Below, piece after piece: positions 51,945 through 62,600 of a DNA stretch of 64,000 nt. The notes beneath the pieces are model-generated. The model was not told the origin of the DNA. It made no database searches and was given only the letters and a program-made list of their open reading frames with translations. Each line of letters begins with the position of its first letter. The first letter of the stretch is position 1. Where the stretch lies: contig NZ_BSTX01000002.1 in the NCBI RefSeq assembly GCF_030269765.1, forward strand, positions 591,379-655,378. Reading direction: 5' to 3'. This DNA comes from Actinorhabdospora filicis (GTDB taxonomy: Bacteria; Actinomycetota; Actinomycetes; Mycobacteriales; Micromonosporaceae). Made by a program: the position numbers and the translations under genes.

Positions 51945-52523
51945 TCAGGCCCAGGGGTCATCGACCGCTGGTGGGTAGTCGATATGAGGTTCATCTTGAC
52001 GGCGCCCGCTCGGGTGACCTATTACCCAGTCCACACAGGCTGGGCGATCACCGGTTCCGGTCCGACAGAATTCGTCGATCGCCGCCTGGACTCGCGCCCT
52101 GGGAAGGGTGCTCCGTAGATGGTGAAACCGAGGTCCGCCCGGATCAGATACCACCCGCGGATCCCTGGCCGGAGGTGATGGATTATCGCTGATCCATGTT
52201 TGCTCGTAGATGCCGCCTTTCCGCGGGTCCCTCTCGCTCACGAACCAGATGAGCGCACCATATCCGGTCTTTGAGTTGAGTCCAACTCGCAAGAAGTTCG
52301 TCGGCAGCTCCGTGACGTCGTCGTGGATTCGGTCGGAGAAGCTGAATACCGCGTCGCCTCCCGGGTCACGAAAACGTCCAGTACTGGATTCCGGTGGCAG
52401 GGTCTCCAATAGCTGAGATGCTAGCTGAAGCTGTGCTTCCAGTGTCTCCGCATAATGCCACCCGTGCCGGGTTAGTGCATTTAGAATCAACCGCTGAGTC
52501 CTCTCAATGTGACCTGACTCCAT
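51945..52523 (-). CDS. Imm1-like immunity protein for the Rhs toxin
   Basis: 192 residues from the ATG at 52523, which lies inside the last codons of the Rhs gene (37-bp overlap); a later start is also possible. TNFLRVGLNSKTGYGALIWF and VQAAIDEFCRTG resemble Imm1-type proteins that guard against deaminase toxins. The gene has lower GC than its surroundings, as does the toxin tip, which suggests the pair was acquired together. The role is inferred from position and pattern. Confidence 0.65.
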   Translation of the reverse strand: MESGHIERTQRLILNALTRHGWHYAETLEAQLQLASQLLETLPPESSTGRFRDPGGDAVFSFSDRIHDDVTELPTNFLRVGLNSKTGYGALIWFVSERDPRKGGIYEQTWISDNPSPPARDPRVVSDPGGPRFHHLRSTLPRARVQAAIDEFCRTGTGDRPACVDWVIGHPSGRRQDEPHIDYPPAVDDPWA

Positions 52524-55500
52524 CCGTTGGCTGAAGGAAACATCACGGTCATACTCTGATCACTTCGTAGAATCGCTGGAACAGCATTCGAGCATGAGTA
52601 TATCCCCCGGCACACTCCAGTGGGATTATTGATTACAACCACTGCGTGTGTTACAGGGCGATTCCTCATGGCCCATGCAATCTTCGTCTCGACATGCGAT
52701 GCAGCTGGATGCGGTGCTCCGGCGCGAGGGTTCTCAATATGGGGAGATCCCATGAGGAATTCATTGATGGTCGAGGTGGAACTATTTTCCCCGCTCTGAA
52801 CCGGCGGGCCGATCCTCTTGCCCCCGTCAACTACTTGCCCAGTTGTGACGTGGTCGCCCAGGCCGTCAAGGACTTCATCGGCTTCGCCGGACGAACAGTT
52901 ATGTACCAGAGTATTGAGCGTCGTCGCGTAGTAGTTGTGGGTGCCGTCGACGGTGAAGTTGTAGACGGTGAACGGTGTGCTGGGCTCGAGCCGATGGATT
53001 GCCGTGATGACGGGGGTCGCGCCGTCTTCCTGGAGGAGGCGGTCGCCGATCTGAAGGTCCCCCGCGAGGGTCCAGGTCCGTGTGCTGGCTTCCCAGATGG
53101 GGTGCTCAGGTGTGACGGTGAAGCTCTGGCCGGCGGCTGAGGGTGGGTCGGTGCCCGAGACGGTGTCGTTGTCAGGCTGACCAGTGTCACTGACGTCGTT
53201 GGATCCGTCGCTGCTGTTGGACTGGATGGTGATCTCGACGAGGATGGCGGCGGTCTTGTGGAAGAGGGCGGTGACGGTGTGGGTCTCCTGCTGGCCGCTG
53301 TCGGTATTGAGGGTGGTGACCTTGTCGCCGACGTCGATGTCTTCGATGCTCTTGCTCGTGCCGTCGGCGAGGAGGACCGGGGTGCCCTCGGTGAAGCAGT
53401 TGCACTTGGGGCCGCCGCTGTTGTCCGCTTCGCCGTTGGTGTCGCTGCCGGCTTCGGTTCCTCCGTCGGCTTCGGGTGACCCCTCGTCTCCGTCCTTCTT
53501 CTTGCCGGGTTCACCGTCGGGGAGCTCGGGGGATCCGGTCGTGACACCGGGGTCGATGCTGCTGGTCGGGCTGCCGTCGCCGGGTGAGTCCGACCCGGAC
53601 GAGCCGGGGAGTCCATGGGAGCCGCTGCTGCCGTCGCCTCCGCCGTCGCGCTTCTTGAGCGCGGTTTCGATGGCGTTCTTGATGTTCTTGCGGATGGTGC
53701 TGAGGCCGTCGGTGGCGATGAATGCGAGCGCCATCCATGCCGCGGCGCCGATGGCCTTACCCCACTCGCCTGCTCTGATGGGGTCGGCGATGGGGGCGAT
53801 GATGCCGTAGAGCGCGTCTTTGATGAACTGATCTGGCTGTGCGAGTACGGCGTTGGCGAAGTCCATGACCTTCTGCTTGCACGCCGAGAAGTTCGTGGCG
53901 CACCACCATCCGTCAGCCAGATCTTCCAGTGGCCCCAGGAGGTCGTCGGTCAGCTGGGTTGCCACGCCGCAGTAGAAGCCGCTGTTGCACTCCTTGACGG
54001 TGCCCGGCGCGAGCTCGTCTCGACAGCCGTAGAACTGGCACATCCGGTACGCGCCGAGGTCCAGTACACCGCCGCCCTTGGGCGCGAGTCCGGAAGGGTC
54101 GCTGGCGGTGATGGGAGTGTTGTCGGCGTAGGTGTAGCCGTTGGCTTGTTGCGGGTCTCCGCTGGTGATCGGATCGTCGCTGACGAAGCGGCCAATGGAA
54201 GCGTCGTACTCTCGTGCGCCGATGTGGGTGAGGCCGGTGGGGTCGTTGTCGCCTCCGACGAAGCCTTTCTTGTCCGGCCAGTTGGCGGGGACCGCACCGC
54301 GTGGGTTGCCGTATGGGTCCTGGCGGCGGTGCTGGATGGTCCTGGTGTCCTGGCTGATGGCGATGCTGTTGGTGCCCTGGTGGTCGGCGACGAGCCAGGT
54401 CAGGCCGTTCTCTGTGGTGCGGATGGCGATGGTGCTGCCGGCGAAGCCGTAGTAGCGCCGGGCGGTCGGCGCCGCGGTCGAGGTGTCTCGAAGCTCCATT
54501 CCGCCGAGGTAGAGGGTTTCGCCGGTCTTGTCCTTGGCCAGGAGCCTGGAGCCGTCGGGTCCGTAAATGTAGGAGCCCAGCTCCTCACCGTTGTCGGCGT
54601 CGGTGACCTTCGCCAGATGACCTTCGGGATCCCAGGCCAGGTTCTGCAGCTTGCCCTTGCCGTCGGGGCGTTGGACGGTGTTGCCGGCCTGGTCGTAGGC
54701 ATATGCGTGGGTGAAGGAGCCGGGGGAGCCGAGTGTGGACGTCTCAGTGGACGCCAACCGGTGGTTGCCCGGTGCACCGTCGGTGCCGGGAGTCGGTGAA
54801 GGGTAGGTGTAGGTGGTCGTGGTCTCGGTGGTCTTGCCCGGGACGGGGTGGTTGGTCAGGCTTGCCCGGTTGCCGTTCTTCTGAAAGCTGTACGACTGCC
54901 AGTAGGGGGCCGCACCGCCGAGCACGGTGCCTTGCCCTGGAGTCTTGACGCAGTCGTTGGCCTTGGGGGTCCAGGCCTCGGTGAGGCGCTGCAGATGGTC
55001 GTAGCGGAAGCACTGAACGTCGTTTTCGACGAGCGTGGTGCCTGTGCCGTCCCAATAGTCGGCGATCTTGGTGATGTTGCCGGCGTCGTCGTACTCGTAG
55101 GAGGAGTTGGTGAGCACGCTCGGGGCTTCGGGGAAGCGCTGGACGGCGCTGGACTTGAGCCGCTGGGTGCCGTCCTCGTACCAGAAGGACTGCCTGAGGT
55201 AGGGGTCTTCCTTGGCGCCAGACGTGTCGAGGCGCTGGAGGAGTCCGGTGTTGGTGTACTTGGTGCTCTGGACGTAGGTGACGATGTCCGGGTAGTCGGT
55301 CCCGAGCCAGTCGGGTAGCCCGAGTGTCGCGTCGTAGTGGAACTTGATCGTCTCTTCGGGCAGGCCACCGGCTGCCGGGTACGTCATCGTCTCCGGGCTG
55401 CCGTCGATGTTGTAGGTCTGGGAGAAGTTGTAGGACCCGGTGAGGTCGCCGTGTCCGTCGGGAACCGTGAGTGTGGTCGACAGGGGGCGGTAGCTCTCGT

Positions 55501-58500
55501 CGTAGTCGTTGACGGTGCTTATGTACGCCTTGCCGCCGATCCAGCGGGTGGCGCTGGAGGGAAGGCCCAGCGCATCCGGCACGGTGTCGTAGGTGTTCTC
55601 CGTCCGGATGGTGCCGTTAGCGCCGTCTTCCCGGACGGTGAGCGGGCGGCCGATGGAATCGTAGCTGTAGAAGAGTTTCTCTCCGCGCGCATCGGTGGTG
55701 GAGACGAGACGGTCGTCGTCGCCGTAGGCCGCCGTGGCGGTGCCGGAGTCCGGGTCACTACTGGAGATGACGCGTCCGAGTACGTCGTACTCGTACGACC
55801 AGGTTTCACCACTGGAGTTGGTCCAGGACTTGAGGTTGCCGTGCTTGTCGTAGGTGTAGGTGGTCGCATCGTAGGGGCCGGTGGGGGTGCGGCCCTCGTA
55901 CTGTCTGCTTTCACTGGTCCGGCCGTAGAAGTCGGTGAGGACGGAGCTGACGGTGCCCCCGTTGGGGGGAATCACGTCGGTGCGGTCGCCGTGATTGATG
56001 TACTTCGTGCGCCACTTCTCGGTGCCGAAGGAGTAGAAGATCGAGTCGGTGACGCGTCCGTAGTCGTCGAACAGGGTGACCCCGATGCGCGGGAGGCGGC
56101 TCTCAGCAGTCGGTACGGCGAGGTCAGGGCCGGGTAGGGCATCCGCGTCGTGGTAGGCGTCGAAGGTCTTCCATGCACGGCCAGCACTATCGTAGAAGAC
56201 GTCGGAGACGATCCGGCCGCCGTTGACCCCTGGCACCTGGCTCTGGCGCTGGCGCAGGAACGAGTCGTAGAGGGTGTAGGTCGTGACCTGGGCGCCGTTG
56301 TGAATGAGGGACCTCGTCGCGACGGTGGTCGGCCCGCTGTGCTTGAGGTCGTAGATGTACTCGATGCTCGGTGTCGCGGTGGTGGGCTGCCCCGGCGTCC
56401 AGATCCTGGTCTTGCGGCCGAGCGGGTCGTACTCGTAGTTGGTGACGAAGCCGTTGGCATCGATGACCGAGGTCGCCTGGCCCCGCAGGCGCTCGAAGTT
56501 GATGGTCTGGGTGTACCCGAGCGGGTTGGTGTGGATGGTGCGGTCCAGGTAGGACCCGTCGAACGCTCCTTCGTACGCCGTGCTGCTCGTATCGCCCGAG
56601 GCGTCGGTCATGGATGTGGGACGCCCGTAGGCGTCGTAGGTGGTGCTGACCGATTTCACGTAGCGCGGCCCGGTGGAGGTCCAGCCCACGAAGTGGTCGG
56701 CATAGGTGGAGTTACCCACCGTGGGAGCGACGCCGTTGGCCTGGCCGTCGAAGGAGAAGCGGTTGACCGCGCGCAGCGAGTCGCGGTCGGAGACGGTTTC
56801 GGGCGTGGACGGAAGCGCGGAGCAGGGCAGTTCATAGGTTTCGACCATCGACACCGCGGTCAGGATCCACTTGGGGGTGTTCTTGAGGTAGGTCGTCCGC
56901 ACGCAAGTGTCATCGGAGGTGGTGTCGAGCTTCCCGAGGCTGCCGGCCAGGACGAGCTGACCGTACTCGTTGTAGACCATGGTGCTGGCGGTCGTTCGCC
57001 ACGTTCCGGTGCCGTTCAGCTTCGTACTGGCCGTCACCTTCGAGGTGTGCACATAGCGAGCATGGATGTCACGCCCCTCTATGGTCCTCGTGGCGGTGGG
57101 GCCGGAGATGTAGTAGTCGGTGAATTGAGTGGAGACCATCTCGCCGGTGGCGGCGATGGTCGCCCGCTGTTCGCGGACACGCCCGGCCAGCACGTCGTCG
57201 TCGGGGACCTGGACGCCGTCGGAGCCGACGGTCTTGACCGTCTTGGTGCCGCCGGCCGGGTTCCTGTCGCCGTCCATGCCGCGGTGGAAGAGGCTCACTG
57301 CGGCGAGCGGCTGGTTGTCAGCGGTGTCGCCGTTGGTAGTCGTGACGGTCTCATAGCCCCGCCACTGGTTCCAGGTACGGTACTTCTTCTCACTGAGCCC
57401 GTTGGTGTCGTCGTAGTGCCAGGCTCCGCCGCCGCCGTAGGTGTAACGCACGATGGAGCGTGGCGATCCTCCGCCGGAGTGGTCGATCTGGGAGACGGTG
57501 TCCACGACGTACTTGTGGAACCAGTCCAGCTCCGGGTCTCCGTGCTCGGCCGGGTTCCAGTAGACGGGGAAGCAACGCCAGGTGTTGGTGCCCGCCTCGC
57601 TGGGGATACGGGTGCCGGCGACGCAGTCGGGTTCGGAGTAGTCGACGAGGATCTCACCACCGGTCTCGGTGATGATCGAGGACAGCCGGAACCAGTTCAT
57701 CGCCGGGGCGTTGTCGATGCCGTCGACACGGTTGGGCAGCTGCGCCGCCCCGAAGGTGATCTCGGGGAGCGACATCGGCACCTCACCGATGCCGTAGCCG
57801 GTGCGGGTGAGCCCTTCGAGGAACAGACCCGCGCGTGTCCCGTCTCCAGGGTTACGGAATGAGTGCCGTAGGAGGATGTCGTCGACTTTCGAGTAGGCGG
57901 TGCCCGTCCAGACCTTTGTGGTCACCGATGCGAGACGTCTGGTCGACCAGAAGGTCGGTGAGTAGTGGTCGGCGCAGGTGCTGCCGGTGCACTCCTGGTC
58001 CCAGGGGGTGTCGGGCCAGTTGGCTTCCTTGTGGTCGGAGCAGTTGGACAGGCAGCGGTCTGCGGTGGCGAACTCGATGCGGTTGGGTGCCCGGCCGTAG
58101 GCGGTGTCGTTGCGGGTGCCGTACTCGATCCGGTCGAGGAGGCCAGCGCGGGTGTAGGTGACGGGGTTGTTTGGATCGAGGTTCCGGGCGTACTTGTTGG
58201 TCTCGGTGCTGTACCAGTAGCTGGTGGTGCTCCCGTGTGGGTCTTCGATGTAGTCGAGCTGCCATCGCCAGGCCTGCGCGCAGCTGGAGGCGGCGAAGGA
58301 GGTCGCGTGGCATGGTTCGCCGGACTGGTTACCGAAGACCGGCACGGTCCACACGGAGTTGGTAACGGCCTTTCCGGTGGCCCAGCCGGGGAGCTGGTTG
58401 CGCCCGAACCAGAGTTTGGTGCCGTTCATGAGGGTGACGAGCCAGTACTCACCGTTGTCGTCGGCGTTGGGGCCACCGGTCTTTCGTTCGATGCGGGTCC

Positions 58501-59560
58501 CGTCCTCGTTCTTCGGCCGCCATGTACCGGATGTCTTGTCCTTGACGAGTTCGGTGGCGGTGCCACCGTAGGAGAGGAACGCGTTGTCGTCGAACCAGCA
58601 GAGGTCGCCGGTCTTCTCCGTGTTGTTGCCGCCGTCCTGGTCCATGGCGCAACCGGTGTACTTGCGCTCGATGAAGCCCGGCTCGTAGGCGAAGCCCTCA
58701 CCGACCCAGGACGGCTGGTTGTTGCTTGCCGCGGTCATGCCGTCGACGCTGCCCGAGGAGTAGGAGATCCCGACCCTGGCTCCGGGACCGCCGGTCCAGG
58801 CGGAGGGGATCGGGACCTCGTAGGACCAGGTGAAGTCGCCGGTCGCGCTTCCCGCGGACCAGCCCGAGGACGAGGTCAGGGTGGTGGCGGCGTAGTCGCC
58901 GGAGGCACCCGCGGGGGCGGCGGTGACCGCGAACAAGGAACCCGCGTCGAGGGCCGCGGTCAAGGTCTGCTTCGGTGCGCTGTTCGTGGTGCGCAGAGGG
59001 CTGCCGACACAGTCGCGATCACCGGGACGGCTCAGGGCACACTCCGGCAGTTTCGTGACCCGCAGTCGCACGCCCCAGTCGGCCCCGAAGGCGGTGGCGA
59101 AGGGGGCGTATCCAATCTGGACCGTGGCAGGGCCGCCCGGGTCCCCCAGCCGGGCCACGACGCCGTCGATCCCCAGCGCGCTGCTGACGTCCTGGCCGTA
59201 GACATCGACCTTGACCTTCCGGGAGGAGTCCCGGCCGGTCACCGCTATCGGGAGACCGCCCACGGTCGTAGGGGAGCCGTTCGCCGCGATCTCGGCGGCG
59301 GCGGCCGTCGGCCAGACCGGAGCCGGCGGCGCCTGCGTCATGATCGACCCCGCGGTCGGGTCGCTTTGCGGCTTGGACGCCTGTGCCGTGGTCGTCTCCA
59401 CAGAGGACTCGTCAGCGGGCTCACCCAACTCCGGCAGCGCGTCCCGCAAGGCGGGGATCGTGAGTAGACCGGCCACCAGAACGACGGCCATGCCTCCGGC
59501 CACGCCGTACCTGACTCGACGAGAGAGCTTCATCCACCAGCGGACAACGGGCACGAACAT
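52487..59560 (-). CDS. Rhs/YD-repeat polymorphic toxin with HINT and deaminase-like tip
   Basis: 2357 residues. The start ATG at 59560 has GGAGGA six bases upstream; the frame opens 14 codons earlier without a ribosome site. A membrane or signal segment (GVAGGMAVVLVAGLLTIP) follows. Most of the protein is a YD-repeat shell (YEYDVLGRVISSSDPDSG and many others) ending in the Rhs core GAREYDASIGRFVSDDPIT. Then come a HINT pre-toxin domain (CFTEGTPVLLADGTSKSIED to NTLVHNC) that can release the tip, and a C-terminal SCP1.201-like deaminase: HVETKIAWAMR, VVINNPTGVC, a second Cys, MTVMF. The immunity gene overlaps the end. Confidence 0.88.
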   Translation of the reverse strand: MFVPVVRWWMKLSRRVRYGVAGGMAVVLVAGLLTIPALRDALPELGEPADESSVETTTAQASKPQSDPTAGSIMTQAPPAPVWPTAAAAEIAANGSPTTVGGLPIAVTGRDSSRKVKVDVYGQDVSSALGIDGVVARLGDPGGPATVQIGYAPFATAFGADWGVRLRVTKLPECALSRPGDRDCVGSPLRTTNSAPKQTLTAALDAGSLFAVTAAPAGASGDYAATTLTSSSGWSAGSATGDFTWSYEVPIPSAWTGGPGARVGISYSSGSVDGMTAASNNQPSWVGEGFAYEPGFIERKYTGCAMDQDGGNNTEKTGDLCWFDDNAFLSYGGTATELVKDKTSGTWRPKNEDGTRIERKTGGPNADDNGEYWLVTLMNGTKLWFGRNQLPGWATGKAVTNSVWTVPVFGNQSGEPCHATSFAASSCAQAWRWQLDYIEDPHGSTTSYWYSTETNKYARNLDPNNPVTYTRAGLLDRIEYGTRNDTAYGRAPNRIEFATADRCLSNCSDHKEANWPDTPWDQECTGSTCADHYSPTFWSTRRLASVTTKVWTGTAYSKVDDILLRHSFRNPGDGTRAGLFLEGLTRTGYGIGEVPMSLPEITFGAAQLPNRVDGIDNAPAMNWFRLSSIITETGGEILVDYSEPDCVAGTRIPSEAGTNTWRCFPVYWNPAEHGDPELDWFHKYVVDTVSQIDHSGGGSPRSIVRYTYGGGGAWHYDDTNGLSEKKYRTWNQWRGYETVTTTNGDTADNQPLAAVSLFHRGMDGDRNPAGGTKTVKTVGSDGVQVPDDDVLAGRVREQRATIAATGEMVSTQFTDYYISGPTATRTIEGRDIHARYVHTSKVTASTKLNGTGTWRTTASTMVYNEYGQLVLAGSLGKLDTTSDDTCVRTTYLKNTPKWILTAVSMVETYELPCSALPSTPETVSDRDSLRAVNRFSFDGQANGVAPTVGNSTYADHFVGWTSTGPRYVKSVSTTYDAYGRPTSMTDASGDTSSTAYEGAFDGSYLDRTIHTNPLGYTQTINFERLRGQATSVIDANGFVTNYEYDPLGRKTRIWTPGQPTTATPSIEYIYDLKHSGPTTVATRSLIHNGAQVTTYTLYDSFLRQRQSQVPGVNGGRIVSDVFYDSAGRAWKTFDAYHDADALPGPDLAVPTAESRLPRIGVTLFDDYGRVTDSIFYSFGTEKWRTKYINHGDRTDVIPPNGGTVSSVLTDFYGRTSESRQYEGRTPTGPYDATTYTYDKHGNLKSWTNSSGETWSYEYDVLGRVISSSDPDSGTATAAYGDDDRLVSTTDARGEKLFYSYDSIGRPLTVREDGANGTIRTENTYDTVPDALGLPSSATRWIGGKAYISTVNDYDESYRPLSTTLTVPDGHGDLTGSYNFSQTYNIDGSPETMTYPAAGGLPEETIKFHYDATLGLPDWLGTDYPDIVTYVQSTKYTNTGLLQRLDTSGAKEDPYLRQSFWYEDGTQRLKSSAVQRFPEAPSVLTNSSYEYDDAGNITKIADYWDGTGTTLVENDVQCFRYDHLQRLTEAWTPKANDCVKTPGQGTVLGGAAPYWQSYSFQKNGNRASLTNHPVPGKTTETTTTYTYPSPTPGTDGAPGNHRLASTETSTLGSPGSFTHAYAYDQAGNTVQRPDGKGKLQNLAWDPEGHLAKVTDADNGEELGSYIYGPDGSRLLAKDKTGETLYLGGMELRDTSTAAPTARRYYGFAGSTIAIRTTENGLTWLVADHQGTNSIAISQDTRTIQHRRQDPYGNPRGAVPANWPDKKGFVGGDNDPTGLTHIGAREYDASIGRFVSDDPITSGDPQQANGYTYADNTPITASDPSGLAPKGGGVLDLGAYRMCQFYGCRDELAPGTVKECNSGFYCGVATQLTDDLLGPLEDLADGWWCATNFSACKQKVMDFANAVLAQPDQFIKDALYGIIAPIADPIRAGEWGKAIGAAAWMALAFIATDGLSTIRKNIKNAIETALKKRDGGGDGSSGSHGLPGSSGSDSPGDGSPTSSIDPGVTTGSPELPDGEPGKKKDGDEGSPEADGGTEAGSDTNGEADNSGGPKCNCFTEGTPVLLADGTSKSIEDIDVGDKVTTLNTDSGQQETHTVTALFHKTAAILVEITIQSNSSDGSNDVSDTGQPDNDTVSGTDPPSAAGQSFTVTPEHPIWEASTRTWTLAGDLQIGDRLLQEDGATPVITAIHRLEPSTPFTVYNFTVDGTHNYYATTLNTLVHNCSSGEADEVLDGLGDHVTTGQVVDGGKRIGPPVQSGENSSTSTINEFLMGSPHIENPRAGAPHPAASHVETKIAWAMRNRPVTHAVVVINNPTGVCRGIYSCSNAVPAILRSDQSMTVMFPSANGWSQVTLRGLSG

Positions 59561-59634
59561 CCTGGTTCCTCCATAGGGCTGTTGGGAGGGATTGGGGGAC
59601 ACGAGTTGGCGGTGCCGGGCACGCCGCCGGCCAG

Positions 59635-62600
59635 CTACGTCACGGGGACCTCACGGGTCCAGAGCAGACTCTCTCCACCGAAGGCGCCACCGGTGTTCTT
59701 GTAGAGCCAGGCCTGCGTGACCGTGCCGTCGGCGTAACGGATGACGAGGTCCAGGTCCCCGTCCCCGTCACCATCGAGGAGCGTCGGCGTCGCGAAGTCG
59801 AACCTGTTCGGTGTGGCGGTCGACAGCCTCGTGACCGGATTCGACACCCCGGTCGTTCCCTTCACCGTCGCGAAGACATCGAAGGTCCAGTTTCCGGTGG
59901 TGGTGTTCTTCCGGAGTACGGCCACGTCGGGGGCGGAGTCTCCGGTGAGGTCACCGGAGACGGTCTGCAGATTCACCGCATTCCATCCCGCGCTGGTGGA
60001 GGACCACGCCGCTGCCGACGGTGCGACGAGGCCACCGTTTCCGAGACCAAGGTGGACCCCGAACCGGGCTCCGACCCCGAATCCGGCGGTGGCCAGTACG
60101 GCGAATTCGGCGGCACCGTCACCGTTGAGGTCGGTGACCTGCGGCTGCGCGGCCCCCCGCACACACCAGTCGATCGAACTCGCAGGAGCGGTGACCGGCG
60201 CCGCGAACGTCTTCCCCGCGTTCAGGAAGATCCTCGGTCCACCCGAGCAGATGTCGGACGTGGCGATCAGGTCGCCGTCGCCATCGGTGTCGATGTCACC
60301 TATGCCCAGGCGCGTGATGGCCGGGTTCCACACACCGGCCGGTGCGGTCGGATTCTCCGTTGTACCGGTCGTCGTCTCCAAGAGCGTCGGACGCCCCTGG
60401 GGACTGAAGCCGGAGGCACGCCCGATGAGGACCGTCATTGTCACCGTCCGGGAGCTGATGACCGAATGGGTCCATCCGGGCCGCATCTCATAGGTGTGGG
60501 CCTCGTGGAGGATGACCGCGTCCAGAATGCCGTCACCGTTGAGGTACCCCGTCCGCATGCTGGTGGTCCGGGCGTAGTGGTCGGAATCCGACGACATCCA
60601 CAGGGCGGACTCGTTCCAGCTCCCGCTGTACTTGTCGTACCCGAGCGCACGGATCACGGCATTGCCGCCCTCACTGAACTCCAGGGTGAGCATTCGGTCA
60701 TCGCGTGGACGCTGGGGAAGCGTCTCGGGCTTGCGCTTGGCCTCGGCCATCACGCGATCCACGGTGTCGACCCGTGATTTGACGTCGCCGGTCGACAGGA
60801 CACCGGCGAAGGTCGACACATCGTCAATGTCGCCACGCCAGTACCTGCCCGGCGCCGGCCCACCACAGCCGATCCGGAACACTCCGGGTCCGTTCCAGAT
60901 ACCGGTGTGGGTCGCGGTGGCGGCAGCACCGCCATTGACGTAGAGGCTCATGCGGCCGGTCACCGCGTCGAAGGTGATCGTCAGGTGCATCCACTTGTTG
61001 ATGAGCGGGCTCGCCGCGGAGTCCACGACCGTGACGGCCGAGGTGGTGCTGTCGGCCGAACTCATTGAGAACCGCCATCGGTCGGCGGTGGCGTTGTATT
61101 CGAGCGCGAACGCGGTCCTGTTCGCACCGGCCTGAGAGAGAACGGTTCGGTCGGCGGTCTTGTCGCTCAGTCGCACCCAGGCCGCTGCGGAGAAGGACCT
61201 GCTGGTCCACAGCACCGGCCGCGCGGCCTCGGCGCATCCGGTTCCGGCGAGGTTCAGCCCGGTCTTGTCGGAGGATGTCGACACTCCGGTTCCCAGGGTG
61301 AGGGCCGAGTTGTAGCCTCCCGTGTCCGTACCCGATCCCATGTCGAGGGTCCATCGTCCAGTCCGCTCGGTCTGCGTCGCTCTGAGACCGATCTCGTCCT
61401 TGGTCACTACCCGGTTCCACACCTGGACGTCATCCAGCGCGCCGGTGAAGGGCGACCAGACACTCCCACCGCCGGCGGTACCCGCCGCCTGCCCGACCCA
61501 CATCGGGCCCGGAGAGGTGTACGCCTTGGTTCTGGCCGTGGTGCCCTGAAGCACACCGTCCACATAGAGGCTCATCTGTTTCGAGCCCTCGTCGAAAACC
61601 CCGACCAGGTGGGTCCATCTGTCGACAACCGGCTGGTTGATGGACTTGACGGTGAACCAGGCGGGTGAGGCGACGTCGGCGTCCGGGCAGTCGAACGTCC
61701 AGCGCTGGAAATCCGGGTTGTACTTCAGGTACACCCCCGGGCGGTTGACCGCGGCCACCGACAGCACCGTCTGGTGCCCGATGAGATTGTCGGGCTTCGC
61801 CCACGCTGAGATCGTGAAGCTTCTGGCCGTGTCGATCACCTTGTCGTTCGGCGCGAAGTATCCGGCCGTCGCCGAGGTCCCTGCGGCGGCATCGACGCGC
61901 AGGTGTCCGGCAGGGGAGCTGGGGCTGCCGTACGGCTGAAGCACTACACCACCGGTCACCTCGTTGAGGACGGCCCCACCATTGAGCCTCTGCCACGTCC
62001 AGGACCCGACGGCCGGAACCTCCTTGGCGCCCACACCGAACTCGTACTCCGAGGCGGCCTCCGGAGTGTTCCCGGCTTTGTCGACGGCTCGCACGATGAG
62101 GATGTTCTTGCCCGCCTGCGTGGGGGTGACCCGCACGGTGCCACCGGCCGGGACGGTGACGTCGCAGCCCCCCTCGTTCAAGCACACCTCGTACGCGACG
62201 ACATCGGTGTCGGTCGAGGTGAGAGTGAAAGACCCCGTGACCCCGATTCCCCCTTCGCCCTCGGGTTTCGTGCTGAACGGCGGATAGTCGCTCGAGGCGA
62301 TCGTGGTGGCACCCGGGGCGGTGAGGTCCACGACGAACTCACATGTGATCTGCTTCCTGCTGTCCAACTTCCCGTCGGTGACGTCGAGTTTCACGGCGTA
62401 GACGCCCTCGTCGAGCTCGTCGGTGTACATCACCGCGGTCGTGCCGTCACCGAGACCGCCCTGATCGCGTTGAACGCCCGGGGGGAAGGAGGCGTCACTG
62501 TCCTTCTTCCACCACATGCGGGTCTTGAGCGCGTTTCCGTCGGCTGCCACGTCCCGGTCTTGGACCACGGCCTCGATTTTCGGGCCGCGCCCGTCACCCC

